Below, in pieces: positions 53,768 to 63,655 of a DNA stretch of 64,000 nt. The stretch's first letter is position 1. The number at the start of each line of letters is the position of its first letter. The stretch comes from Solimonas sp040066175 (GTDB lineage: Bacteria > Pseudomonadota > Gammaproteobacteria > Nevskiales > Nevskiaceae), in contig NZ_JBEAAM010000014.1 of NCBI RefSeq assembly GCF_040066175.1, forward strand, positions 56,437 to 120,436, read 5' to 3'. The position numbers and the translations under genes are program-made. The notes under the pieces were generated by a model, which made no database searches, was not told the origin of the DNA, and saw only the letters and a list, made by a program, of their open reading frames with translations.

Positions 53768-54316
53768 TCAGAAGTTCGGCTTCTTCTTCGCGTTGTTGAA
53801 CAGCTCGATGCTGGCCTCGATCGCCTTGATCGAGTCCTTCGGGCCGTGCCAGCCCTTGACCTTGACCCACTTGCCCTTCTCCAGATCCTTGTAATGCTCG
53901 AAGAAGTGCTGGATCTGGTCGCGGATCAGGTCCGGCAGTTCGCGCACGCTGGTGATGTGCTTGTACAGCGGGAAGATCTTGTTGTTGGGCACCGCGACCA
54001 GCTTCTCGTCGGAGCCGGACTCGTCTTCCATCTCCAGCATGCCGATCGGGCGGCAGTTGATCACGCAGCCCGGGATCAGCGGCATCGGCGTCATCACCAG
54101 CACGTCGAGCGGATCGCCGTCGCCGCACAGCGTGTGCGGGACGTAGCCGTAGTTGCAGGGATAGCGCATCGGCGTGGTCAGCAGGCGGTCGACGAAGATC
54201 GCGCCGGAGGTCTTGTCCACCTCGTACTTCACCGGCTCGCTGTTCATCGGGATTTCGATGATGACGTTGATGTCGTTGGGTGCATCCTTGCCGGTCGGCA
54301 CCAGATCCCAGCCCAT
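53768..54316 (-). CDS. ppa: Inorganic pyrophosphatase, soluble family I
   Basis: This 182-residue cytoplasmic enzyme hydrolyses PPi to phosphate. Family I signatures are intact: the substrate-binding KYEVDKTSG, MRYPCNYGYVPHT, and the metal-binding DGDPLDVLV. The ATG giving MGWDLVP has AGGAG seven bases upstream; a longer frame adds 12 unsupported residues. It sits beside the membrane PPase and PPi-phosphofructokinase genes, so the cell holds both a heat-losing and an energy-saving way to remove PPi. Confidence 0.95.
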   Translation of the reverse strand: MGWDLVPTGKDAPNDINVIIEIPMNSEPVKYEVDKTSGAIFVDRLLTTPMRYPCNYGYVPHTLCGDGDPLDVLVMTPMPLIPGCVINCRPIGMLEMEDESGSDEKLVAVPNNKIFPLYKHITSVRELPDLIRDQIQHFFEHYKDLEKGKWVKVKGWHGPKDSIKAIEASIELFNNAKKKPNF

Positions 54317-54351
54317 GAATCGCTCCTGCTCGTCGCCAAAAAAGGGGCGCA

Positions 54352-54357
54352 ATTATA
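54352..54357 (-). promoter_or_regulatory. -10 element TATAAT of ppa
   Basis: A perfect TATAAT on the minus strand lies 35 bases before the ppa ATG. The 12-base core CGCTATAATTGC is identical to that before lipA. No convincing -35 is present 17 bases upstream, where the hppA terminator stem lies. Confidence 0.55.
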
Positions 54358-54369
54358 GCGATGGGCATG

Positions 54370-54396
54370 AAAAAGGGCGCCTGCGAGAGGCGCCCT
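54370..54396 (-). terminator. Rho-independent terminator of hppA
   Basis: AGGGCGCCT and AGGCGCCCT form a 9-bp stem with a 5-base loop, and on the minus strand a run of five T follows directly. It lies 17 bases after the hppA stop and immediately upstream of the ppa promoter. Confidence 0.88.
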
Positions 54397-54412
54397 GCGC
54401 AAAAAACGACCC

Positions 54413-56422
<2,010 letters not shown>

Positions 56423-56548
56423 CGGAGAAACCTCCTGTGATGTGCGTTCGGAACGAGAATCGAGCTGTTTTCAGTTGCCCGCGGCATCTTTGCCGTCTTC
56501 GGCTGTTCGTGTTGTTCTTGCAGCTCCCCGGAGAAAAGTTCAGATCGA

Positions 56549-56569
56549 GGCCCCGGCGCTGCCGGGGCC
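56549..56569 (-). terminator. Strong stem-loop between pfk and hppA
   Basis: GGCCCCGGC and GCCGGGGCC form a perfect 9-bp stem with a 3-base loop. On the minus strand the next bases include CTTTTC only about 10 bases later, so it may terminate, attenuate or protect the pfk mRNA 3' end before hppA. Confidence 0.45.
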
Positions 56570-56618
56570 GGCCGACTATGGCACGAAGGCCGAGACAGCG
56601 GCAATCGCGCGTTTTCCC

Positions 56619-57896
56619 TCAGTCTTTCGCGGTCAGCTTGAACTCGCGGCCGGTCTTTTTCGGCACCGGCGCGTTCTTCAGACGCACGTAGCGCGGCAGG
56701 CCGTTGTCGTAGGGCGGATAGTCCTCGCCGGCGATCAGCGGCGCGAGGTAGCGGCGGCAGGCCGCGGTGATGTGGAAGCCGTCGGCGCTGATGTAGTCGC
56801 GCGGCATCTTCTTCTCGACGTTGGCGACCTGTTCCAGCGGCGCGGTGCCGGTGGTCCAGCGATACGGCGCGTCGGATTGCCGCTCGATCGTCACCATCAC
56901 GCCGGTCCTGCCGGCCAGCGCCAGCTCGACCGCAGCCTGGCCGACCGCGTAGGAGTGCTCGACGTCGGTCTTCGACGCGACGTGGCGTGCCGCGCGCATC
57001 AGGTAGTCGGCGATCGCGTAGTGGTACTTGTGGCCGAGCCTGTCCTTGACCAGCTGCGCGAGCTGTGGTGCCAGTCCGCCGAGCTGGGCGTGGCCGAAGG
57101 CGTCGGTGGTGCCGGCCTCGGACAGGAACTTGCCGTCGGCATTGCGCAGGCCTTCGCTGGCGACGATCGCGCAATAGCCCTGGGTTTTCACCGAACGGTC
57201 CACGGCGGTGAGAAACTTGGCCTCGTCGAAGACGATTTCCGGGAACAGGATCACCTGCGGCGCGTCGCCGTCCTGCTCGGCGGCGAGGCCGCCGGCCGCG
57301 GCGGTCCAGCCGGCGTGGCGGCCCATGACTTCGAGGATGAACACCTTGGTCGAGGTCCTGGCCATGCTGGCGACGTCGTAGCCGGCCTCGCGGATCGACA
57401 CCGCCGTGTACTTGGCCACCGAGCCGAAACCGGGACTGCAGTCGGTCAGCGGCAGGTCGTTGTCCATCGTCTTGGGGATGTGGATCGCCTGCACCGGGTA
57501 GCCGAGCTTGTCGCCGAGCTGGCTGATCTTGAGGCAGGTGTCGGCCGAGTCGCCGCCGCCGTTGTAGAAGAAATAGCCGATGTCGTGCGCCTTGAAGACT
57601 TCGATCAGCCGCTCGTACTCGGCGAGATTCTTGTCGAAGCCCTTGAGCTTGTGCCGGCACGAGCCGAACGCGCCGGACGGCGTGTGGCGCAGCGCGGCGA
57701 TGCTCGCGTCGGATTCCTGCGCGGTGTCGATCAGATCCTCGGTCAGCGCGCCGATGATGCCGTTGCGGCCGGCATAGACCGTGCCGATGCGGTCCTTGTG
57801 CCGGCGCGCGGTCTCGATCACCGCCTGCGCGGAGACGTTGATCACTGCGGTCACGCCGCCGGACTGCGCGTAGAAGGCGTTGCGGGGCTTGCTCAT
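56619..57896 (-). CDS. pfp: Pyrophosphate-dependent 6-phosphofructokinase
   Basis: This 425-residue phosphofructokinase uses PPi rather than ATP, judged from two diagnostic positions. Asp116 replaces the ATP-enzyme Gly in YNGGGDSADT, and Lys142 in IPKTMDNDLP replaces the Gly of PGTIDND. The protein would run glycolysis reversibly with PPi. In methylotrophs and related gammaproteobacteria this gene is found next to hppA, as here. An FNR/Anr-like site lies at -41.5 relative to its predicted start; AGGAG precedes the ATG. Confidence 0.93.
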   Translation of the reverse strand: MSKPRNAFYAQSGGVTAVINVSAQAVIETARRHKDRIGTVYAGRNGIIGALTEDLIDTAQESDASIAALRHTPSGAFGSCRHKLKGFDKNLAEYERLIEVFKAHDIGYFFYNGGGDSADTCLKISQLGDKLGYPVQAIHIPKTMDNDLPLTDCSPGFGSVAKYTAVSIREAGYDVASMARTSTKVFILEVMGRHAGWTAAAGGLAAEQDGDAPQVILFPEIVFDEAKFLTAVDRSVKTQGYCAIVASEGLRNADGKFLSEAGTTDAFGHAQLGGLAPQLAQLVKDRLGHKYHYAIADYLMRAARHVASKTDVEHSYAVGQAAVELALAGRTGVMVTIERQSDAPYRWTTGTAPLEQVANVEKKMPRDYISADGFHITAACRRYLAPLIAGEDYPPYDNGLPRYVRLKNAPVPKKTGREFKLTAKD

Positions 57897-57941
57897 CGGA
57901 TGGACTCCTGATCGTGGGCGGTGTTGGCGCAGGACGCGGTG

Positions 57942-57983
57942 AGTGTATGCCGGCCGTGCAGCCCGGCGTCTGATGCAGATCAG
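57942..57983 (-). promoter_or_regulatory. FNR/Anr-like site and -10 of pfp
   Basis: CTGATGCAGATCAG (57970-57983) is a TGAT-N4-ATCA dyad matching 8 of 10 positions of the FNR/Anr consensus TTGAT-N4-ATCAA. On the minus strand TACACT (57947-57942) lies where a -10 must be if the box is centred at -41.5, the class II position. Start would be 57935, giving a 39-base leader. Confidence 0.45.
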
Positions 57984-58008
57984 CGCTGCGGCGGCGTTCC
58001 GGCGTCGA

Positions 58009-58038
58009 TTGACGCCGCACCCGCCGCGCGGGTACTTT
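58009..58038 (+). promoter_or_regulatory. Predicted sigma-70 promoter of adk
   Basis: TTGACG (58009-58014) and TACTTT (58033-58038) with 18 bases spacing predict a start near 58045 and a leader of about 67 bases before adk. It is divergent from the pfp promoter. Confidence 0.5.
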
Positions 58039-58111
58039 TGCCGGTCCGCGCGCGGCCCGGGGGATGCGGCGGCTGACCGCGAACACTATTCATTTCAGAG
58101 GCTTATCCACG

Positions 58112-58675
58112 ATGAGAATGGTTCTGCTGGGCGCACCCGGCTCCGGCAAGGGGACGCAGGGCGAAAAACTGGTCGCCCACTTCGGCATCCCCAAGATTTC
58201 CACGGGGGATGCGCTGCGCGCAGCGGTGGCGGCGGGCACCGAGCTCGGCCGCAAGGCCAAGAGCGCGATGGATGCCGGCCAGCTCGTCGCCAACGAGATC
58301 GTCATCGGCATCGTCGAGGAGCGCCTCGGCCAGCCGGATGCGCAGAAGGGATTCATCCTCGACGGCTTCCCGCGCAACACTGCGCAGGCGCGGGTGCTCG
58401 ACGAGATGCTCGTGCGCCTCGGTCAGCCGCCGATCGACAAGGCCGTGCATCTGGCGGTGGACGACGAGGAGATCATCCAGCGCCTGCTCGACCGTGCGCA
58501 GAAGGAAGGCCGCGCCGACGACAAGGAAGACGTGATCCGCCACCGCATCAAGGTCTATAACGACGAGACCCATCCGCTGTTGGATTACTACGCGGCGCAG
58601 CACAAGGTCGTGAAGGTGGATGGCGTCGGCAGCCTCGACGACATCTTCCAGCGCATCCTCAAGGCGCTGAAGTAG
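58112..58675 (+). CDS. adk: Adenylate kinase, short type
   Basis: Adenylate kinase interconverts 2 ADP with ATP and AMP. The 187-residue protein has the P-loop LLGAPGSGKGTQGEKL, the NMP-binding ISTGDALRAA and DGFPRNTAQA. The LID is the short form (ADDKEDVIRHRIKVY) without the zinc-finger insertion. ATG 58112 gives MRMVLLGAPG. The AMP produced by PPi-generating reactions and recycled here fits the neighbouring pyrophosphate genes. It ends convergent with rnd. Confidence 0.97.
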   Translation: MRMVLLGAPGSGKGTQGEKLVAHFGIPKISTGDALRAAVAAGTELGRKAKSAMDAGQLVANEIVIGIVEERLGQPDAQKGFILDGFPRNTAQARVLDEMLVRLGQPPIDKAVHLAVDDEEIIQRLLDRAQKEGRADDKEDVIRHRIKVYNDETHPLLDYYAAQHKVVKVDGVGSLDDIFQRILKALK

Positions 58676-58686
58676 GTTCCGGACGA

Positions 58687-58714
58687 CGTGATGCCCGCTG
58701 GCGCGGGCATCACG
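58687..58714. terminator. Convergent stem-loop between adk and rnd
   Basis: CGTGATGCCCGC and its exact complement form a 12-bp stem with a 4-base loop, 12 bases after the adk stop and 28 before the rnd stop. No T run on either side, so its strength as a terminator is uncertain. Confidence 0.65.
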
Positions 58715-58741
58715 GCCGGGATCTGGCCGTCCGCCGCCTGC

Positions 58742-59848
58742 CTACGGCAACAGGTCCAGCAGCCGGTGCCCGCAGACCTCGCGGCGCCAGCCGCTCAGCA
58801 CGGTGACGTGCGCATCGCCGCCTTCGCGGACCAGGCGCAGCAGCTCGGCCCTGGGAGCCAGGAAGCTGGCCGGAACGCCGAGCCGACCGGCGGCGTCCTG
58901 CACGGCCGACTGCAGGGTCTTGAGCCGTGCCTTGCCGGCGCCGTCCAGCTCGTCGTCGCGGGCATACAGCCTTGCCGGCGCAGCCTGTGCGTCGCGGATC
59001 ACCGCGAGCAGTGCTTCGCCGTGGCGCGCGAGCGTCTTGGCCGGCAGCACGTCGAGCGCGGCGAGCTCGCCGGCGGTCTGCGGCCGGCGCTGCGCCAGCC
59101 GGTACAGCGGCTCGTCGTCGAGGATCCACTTGCGCGGGCGGTCGCGCTGCTGCGCCACGGTTTCGCGCCAGGTGGCCAGTGCCACGGCAACGGTCTGTTC
59201 GCGGGCATCGAGGCGCGCCAGGCCACGCAGGCGTTGCCAGGCGTCCTGCGGCCGGGTGACGTAGGCGGCCGGATCGCACAGCCGCGCGCAGTCCTCGGCC
59301 AGCCATGAGAGGCGGCCGCGCTGCGCGAGTTCCGCCTGCAGTGCCGGGAAGATCTCGGCGAGATGCTCGACGTCCGCGGCCGCGTAGGCGAGCTCGGCCG
59401 CGGTCAGCGGCCGGCGCGACCAGTCGGTCCGCGACAGGCTCTTGTCGAGCGTCACGCCCAGACGCTTCTCGATCAGTCCGGCATAGCCGATCTGTTCGCC
59501 CAGTCCGAGCAGCGTCGCGGCGATCTGCGTGTCGAACAGCGGTTGCGGACAGGCGCCGCGCAGGCGCACCAGGATTTCCAGATCCTGGCCGGCGGCGTGG
59601 AACAGCTTCAAGTGAGCGCCGGCATACAGCGCGTCCAGCGCAGGACCCAGATCGGTGAGCGCGATGGTGTCGATCAGCGCCGTGGCCGTCTCGCTGCGCA
59701 CCTGGATCAGACACAGCTTCGGGTAGTAGGTATCGACGCGGACGAACTCGGTGTCCACGGCCAGCACCGGACTGGCGGACCAGGTCTCGATGGCGCGCGC
59801 GAGCGACTCCGGGTCGCGGATCAGTGCGGAGGAGGATGGGTGGGACAT
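58742..59848 (-). CDS. rnd: Ribonuclease D
   Basis: This 368-residue 3'-5' exoribonuclease helps mature tRNA and other small RNAs. The DEDD exonuclease domain starts with Asp32 and Glu34 in LAVDTEFVRVDTYYPKLCLIQ and closes with YAAADVEHL. HRDC-like helical domains occupy the C-terminal half, near KWILDDEPLYRLAQRRPQTA. It shares a symmetrical -10 with the divergent membrane-protein gene. Confidence 0.95.
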   Translation of the reverse strand: MSHPSSSALIRDPESLARAIETWSASPVLAVDTEFVRVDTYYPKLCLIQVRSETATALIDTIALTDLGPALDALYAGAHLKLFHAAGQDLEILVRLRGACPQPLFDTQIAATLLGLGEQIGYAGLIEKRLGVTLDKSLSRTDWSRRPLTAAELAYAAADVEHLAEIFPALQAELAQRGRLSWLAEDCARLCDPAAYVTRPQDAWQRLRGLARLDAREQTVAVALATWRETVAQQRDRPRKWILDDEPLYRLAQRRPQTAGELAALDVLPAKTLARHGEALLAVIRDAQAAPARLYARDDELDGAGKARLKTLQSAVQDAAGRLGVPASFLAPRAELLRLVREGGDAHVTVLSGWRREVCGHRLLDLLP

Positions 59849-59870
59849 GAGGGGCCGTTCCGGGGACGCG

Positions 59871-59881
59871 GGTAGAATACC
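59871..59881. promoter_or_regulatory. Symmetrical divergent -10 shared by rnd and the membrane-protein gene
   Basis: The near-palindrome GGTAGAATACC holds TAGAAT for the plus strand (59873-59878) and TATTCT for the minus strand (59879-59874). Predicted starts are 59885 (+) and 59867 (-), 18 bases apart, with leaders of about 20 bases each way. No clear -35 on either side. Confidence 0.45.
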
Positions 59882-59904
59882 GGTTCAGCACCTCCGACCC
59901 GCTC

Positions 59905-60477
59905 ATGTTCGCCCAAGTATTCGCGGTCACCTTGCGTATCCTCGGCTTCCGCGCCGGCCCGCAGGACTTCCCCTACGATCCCGGGCTCACCCGGCCGCTC
60001 GTTCTGCTGGCGATCGTGGCCAATTTCCTGATCTTCGTGCAGGTGCTGCCCGGCCCGAGCTCGGCGGCGATGGCCGCGGCGATGGTCGGCGGCATGGCGC
60101 TGGTCGTGCGCTCGGTGCTGCGCACGCGCGGCCTGCTCAGCCGCTACAACCAGACCTTCAACGCGCTGCTGACAACGACCGCGCTGCTCACCCTGATGCT
60201 GTTGCCGTTATTCATGCAGGTCGCGCCGGATCTGCGCGAACTCGCCGCCAAACCGGAACTGCTGGAGCGGCCCGATGCCCTCAAGCTGCCGCAGGGGGTG
60301 GTGTTCCTGATGAACCTGCTGAATTTCTGGAACTTCGCGGTGACCGCGCACATCCTGCGCCACGCCGCCAACGTGCAGCTGTGGGTCGGCGTGCTCATCG
60401 CGCTGATCATCGCTTTCGTCGCGCTGTTCCTCGTCGCCTTCGCCGGTACCTTCGCCGGCGTGCTGTTCGGCGCCTGA
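59905..60477 (+). CDS. Four- to five-helix membrane protein of unknown function
   Basis: This 190-residue inner-membrane protein has hydrophobic segments at about 30-50, 55-72, 88-105, 130-150 and 158-185. The region FPYDPGLTRPLVLLAIVANFL and NLLNFWNFAVTAHILRHA recall Yip1-like or other small integral proteins, but I do not recognise a family with confidence. It is seven bases upstream of mpl and probably co-transcribed with it, as is common in related genomes. Confidence 0.7.
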   Translation: MFAQVFAVTLRILGFRAGPQDFPYDPGLTRPLVLLAIVANFLIFVQVLPGPSSAAMAAAMVGGMALVVRSVLRTRGLLSRYNQTFNALLTTTALLTLMLLPLFMQVAPDLRELAAKPELLERPDALKLPQGVVFLMNLLNFWNFAVTAHILRHAANVQLWVGVLIALIIAFVALFLVAFAGTFAGVLFGA

Positions 60478-60483
60478 TCCGGC

Positions 60484-61821
60484 ATGCACCTGCACATCCT
60501 CGGCATCTGCGGCACCTTCATGGCCGGCATCGCCGCGATCGCGCGCGAGGCCGGGCATCGCGTCACCGGTTCGGACGCAAACGCCTGGCCGCCGATGTCG
60601 ACGCAGCTGGAGCAGCTCGGCATCACGGTGATGCAGGGCTACGATCCGGCGCATCTCGACTCGCGGCCGGACGTGGTCGTCGTCGGCAATGTCGTCACGC
60701 GCGGCAATCCCGCAATGGAACACGTACTCGATGCTGGCCTGCCCTATGTATCCGGGCCGCAGTGGCTGGCGGAAAACGTGCTGCGTGATCGTCATGTGCT
60801 CGCGGTGGCCGGCACGCACGGCAAGACCACGACGACCTCGATCCTGGCCTGGCTGCTGGAACATGCGGGCCTGCAACCGGGTTTCCTCGTCGGCGGCGTG
60901 CCGCAGAACTTCGGCATCTCCGCGCGCCTGGGGCAGTCGAAGTACTTCGTCATCGAGGCCGACGAGTACGACACCGCATTCTTCGACAAGCGCAGCAAGT
61001 TCGTGCACTACCGCCCGCGCACCTGCGTCCTCAACAATCTCGAATACGACCACGCCGACATCTTCCCGGATCTGGCCAGCATCGAGCGCCAGTTCCATCA
61101 CCTGATCCGCACGGTGCCGCGCAGCGGGCGGCTGGTCGTCAACGGCGCCGATGCAAACCTCGCGCGCGTGCTGGCGCAGGGCTGCTGGAGCGAGGTCGCG
61201 TACTTCGATCGCGACGACGGCTGGCATGCGAAGGCGGCGGCCGACGGCTTCGAGCTGTTCGTCAGCGGGGTGTCGCATGGGAACGTGCAAACACCGTTGG
61301 CCGGCGCGCACAACCGCTCGAACGTGCTCGCCGCGTTCGCCGCAGCCGCGCACGTCGGTGTGCCGGTGCCCGCGCTGATCGAAGGACTCGCGCGGTTCCG
61401 CAACGTGCGCCGGCGGCTGGAGAAAGTCGGCGAGGCGCGCGGCGTGACCGTGTATGACGACTTCGCCCATCACCCGACCGCGATCGCGGTGACGATAGCC
61501 GCGCTGCGCACGCAGGGGCCGGGGCGCATCCTTGCCGTACTCGAGCCACGCTCGAACACGATGCGTCTGGGCACGCATGCTGGCGAACTCGCGCAGAGCC
61601 TGCGCGACGCCGACCTGTGCTTCGTCTATGCACGGCCGGACCTTAAATGGGATGCCGCTGCGGCGCTCGCCGGCGTCGGCAGCCGCCTGCACGTCCACGC
61701 CGGCCTCGACGAACTGGTCGCTGACATCGCCGCCGCCGCGCAGCCCGGTGATCTCGTGCTGGTCATGTCCAACGGCGACTTCGGCGGCGTGCACGGCCGC
61801 ATCGTCAAGGCACTGGGCTGA
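60484..61821 (+). CDS. mpl: UDP-N-acetylmuramate:tripeptide ligase Mpl
   Basis: Mpl rejoins the recycled tripeptide L-Ala-gamma-D-Glu-meso-DAP to UDP-MurNAc, saving peptidoglycan precursors. The 445-residue Mur ligase has the N-terminal MHLHILGICGTFMAG nucleotide fold, the P-loop VAGTHGKTTTTS (residues 109-118) and the signatures EADEYDTAFFDKRSKFVHY and AHNRSNVLAAFAAA. Its stop directly abuts the stop of the opposite gmm gene, with no terminator between them. Confidence 0.96.
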   Translation: MHLHILGICGTFMAGIAAIAREAGHRVTGSDANAWPPMSTQLEQLGITVMQGYDPAHLDSRPDVVVVGNVVTRGNPAMEHVLDAGLPYVSGPQWLAENVLRDRHVLAVAGTHGKTTTTSILAWLLEHAGLQPGFLVGGVPQNFGISARLGQSKYFVIEADEYDTAFFDKRSKFVHYRPRTCVLNNLEYDHADIFPDLASIERQFHHLIRTVPRSGRLVVNGADANLARVLAQGCWSEVAYFDRDDGWHAKAAADGFELFVSGVSHGNVQTPLAGAHNRSNVLAAFAAAAHVGVPVPALIEGLARFRNVRRRLEKVGEARGVTVYDDFAHHPTAIAVTIAALRTQGPGRILAVLEPRSNTMRLGTHAGELAQSLRDADLCFVYARPDLKWDAAAALAGVGSRLHVHAGLDELVADIAAAAQPGDLVLVMSNGDFGGVHGRIVKALG

Positions 61822-62292
61822 TCAGCGCGAGAAATAGGCGCGCGTGTACGGATGCACCTGCGGATGCTCGCGCAGCTCGAACTCGCTCATCCAGCGGTAC
61901 TCGCCGTGCTGTTCCCGCGGAAGCCGGTCGAGAGACGCACTGTGTAGCTCGTGCGCCAGCACGATGTAGTGCGTGCCGATACCGGGTGCGCCGAGGAAGT
62001 TGGTCGGATAGTGATGCTCGAACACGCCGACGAAGCGCGCGTCGCGGCGAGCCAGTGACCGGCCCAGCTCGGCGTACGTGATGCGCGCGAAGGCAGCGTC
62101 CAGGGTCTCGTTCTTGCGGATCGCGCCACCCGGCACGAACCAGGTGCCGAGGGCCGGTTCGTTGCGGCGCAGGCCGACGAGCACGCGTTGCTGCGCATCG
62201 CGTACAAGCAGATCCATCGACACCAAGGGCGCGCGGGCGATGACCTCCAGCCACTCCTGCGCGGGCAGCGGCCCGCCCGGCGCAGCGGTCAT
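61822..62292 (-). CDS. gmm: GDP-mannose mannosyl hydrolase (Nudix)
   Basis: This 156-residue Nudix-family enzyme resembles E. coli Gmm, which hydrolyses GDP-mannose or GDP-glucose. The modified Nudix box GGAIRKNETLDAAFARITYAELG (residues 52-74) lacks the usual double Glu, as in Gmm. The start PLVSMDLLV, WFVPGG and the end HPYTRAYFSR also match. Its start overlaps the lipA stop (ATGA), an unusual partner for a sugar-nucleotide enzyme, so linkage is probably incidental. Confidence 0.88.
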   Translation of the reverse strand: MTAAPGGPLPAQEWLEVIARAPLVSMDLLVRDAQQRVLVGLRRNEPALGTWFVPGGAIRKNETLDAAFARITYAELGRSLARRDARFVGVFEHHYPTNFLGAPGIGTHYIVLAHELHSASLDRLPREQHGEYRWMSEFELREHPQVHPYTRAYFSR

Positions 62293-63287
62293 CAGTCGTG
62301 GTCGTGCTGCAGCACGCCGTGCGCCTGTTGGTCGGCGTGGTAGCTGGAGCGCACCATCGGGCCGCTGGCAACATGCGAGAAGCCCATCTTCTCGCCGACT
62401 TCGCGCAGACGGTCGAACTCGGTTGGATGCACGAAGCGCGCGACCGGCAGGTGATGGCGCGACGGCTGCAGGTACTGGCCGAGCGTGAGCATGTCGACCT
62501 GGTGCGCGCGCAGGTCGTGCATGACTTGTTCGATCTCGTCGATCTCCTCGCCCAGGCCGAGCATCAGGCCGGACTTGGTCGGCACGTCCGGATGCAGCGC
62601 CTTGAAGCGTTCGAGCAGGTCCAGGCTCCAGTCGTAGTCGGAGCCGGGGCGCGCCTGCTTGTACAGGCGCGGCACGGTTTCGAGGTTGTGATTGAACACG
62701 TCCGGCCGCGTGTCACGGAAGATCGCCAGCGCCGGGTCCATGCGGCCGCGGAAGTCCGGCACCAGCACTTCGATGGTCAACTGCGGCGACAGCACGCGCG
62801 CTTCGCGGATGCAGGCGGCGAAATGCGCGGCGCCGCCATCGGCGAGGTCATCGCGATCGACCGAGGTGATCACGACGTAGCGCAGCGCCATGTCGCGGAT
62901 CGTGCGCGCGAGATTGACCGGCTCGTCGGCGTCGAGCGGATTCGGGCGGCCGTGGGCGACATCGCAGAAGGGGCAGCGGCGCGTGCAGATCGCGCCCATG
63001 ATCATGAATGTTGCCGTGCCCTTGCCGAAGCACTCGCCCAGGTTCGGGCAGGCGGCTTCCTCGCACACCGTGTGCAGGCGATTGGCGCGCAGCGCAGCCT
63101 TGATGCGCGCCACTTCCGGCGTGCCCTGGTGCTTGGCGCGGATCCAGGAAGGCTTGCGCGGCGGTTGCGCGGTCGGCTCGATCTTGATCGGGATGCGCGC
63201 CATCTTGTCGGCGCCGCGCAGCATTTCGCCCTGCACGACGCGGCGCGGGGCGGCGGGCGGCGGGGACGGCGGGGTGGGGTCGCTCAT
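62292..63287 (-). CDS. lipA: Lipoyl synthase
   Basis: LipA inserts sulphur into the octanoyl group of lipoyl proteins using SAM and two [4Fe-4S] clusters. The 331-residue protein has both cluster motifs: auxiliary CEEAACPNLGEC (C-x4-C-x5-C) and radical-SAM CTRRCPFCD (C-x3-C-x2-C). The Pro-rich N terminus (about 25 residues) is an extension. ATG 63287 has GGAG five bases upstream. lipB, normally nearby, is absent from the window. Confidence 0.96.
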   Translation of the reverse strand: MSDPTPPSPPPAAPRRVVQGEMLRGADKMARIPIKIEPTAQPPRKPSWIRAKHQGTPEVARIKAALRANRLHTVCEEAACPNLGECFGKGTATFMIMGAICTRRCPFCDVAHGRPNPLDADEPVNLARTIRDMALRYVVITSVDRDDLADGGAAHFAACIREARVLSPQLTIEVLVPDFRGRMDPALAIFRDTRPDVFNHNLETVPRLYKQARPGSDYDWSLDLLERFKALHPDVPTKSGLMLGLGEEIDEIEQVMHDLRAHQVDMLTLGQYLQPSRHHLPVARFVHPTEFDRLREVGEKMGFSHVASGPMVRSSYHADQQAHGVLQHDHD

Positions 63288-63308
63288 GGAAACTCCGCAG
63301 GAGCCGCA

Positions 63309-63314
63309 ATTATA
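63309..63314 (-). promoter_or_regulatory. -10 element TATAAT of lipA
   Basis: A perfect TATAAT on the minus strand lies 21 bases before the lipA ATG, within the same CGCTATAATTGC core as the ppa promoter. No recognisable -35 is present. Confidence 0.55.
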
Positions 63315-63342
63315 GCGGCGTTGCCACCGGCGGCCGCGATTC

Positions 63343-63411
63343 TGTAGGGGCACCTTCATGCGCGACTGCGGCGCTTTGCAAGGAAAGAGTCGCGGCTGAA
63401 GCCGCTTCTAC
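63343..63411. repeat. REP-type inverted repeat pair
   Basis: GTCGCGGCTGAAGCCGCTTC followed by TAC (63389-63411) is the common REP core of pseudomonads and xanthomonads. The left copy, TGTAGGGGCACCTTCATGCG followed by CGACTG (63343-63368), is its diverged reverse complement, so the two face each other about 20 bases apart, like a BIME. It separates lipA from the terminal gene. Confidence 0.7.
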
Positions 63412-63554
63412 TAGAGGCCAGCAATCCGCCAGCCGACTGCCGGATCGCGCAGCTCGAACAAATCGGCGAACAGCGCCCCCCGCGCTTGCGCAGCAGCGAC
63501 GCGGAGTGAATCGCGCCCAGCAACAGGTTCAGCGATTCGTGCCAGGTCGGGGCA

Positions 63555-63596
63555 TTGACTCAGATCAATGCAATCAGTCATCTGCGTCGTTAGGGT
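63555..63596 (+). promoter_or_regulatory. FNR/Anr-like site and -10 of the small secreted protein
   Basis: TTGACTCAGATCAA (63555-63568) matches 9 of 10 defined positions of TTGAT-N4-ATCAA. TAGGGT (63591-63596) lies exactly where a -10 is expected if the box is centred at -41.5. The predicted start is 63603, giving a 53-base leader with GGGAGG before the ATG. Confidence 0.6.
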
Positions 63597-63655
63597 GCGA
63601 TTCGCGTTGTGGCGTTTGATGTATCTATCGATGCGCGGCTAAGGGAGGCGCCGAT

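Larger units (their letters stand above)
63288..63655. other. Intergenic region between lipA and the small secreted protein gene
   Basis: This 368-base stretch holds the lipA promoter, a REP-type inverted pair and an FNR/Anr-like promoter. The remainder (about 63412-63550) has no convincing open frame, RNA gene or repeat that I can support. The AT content rises towards the right end. Confidence 0.7.
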
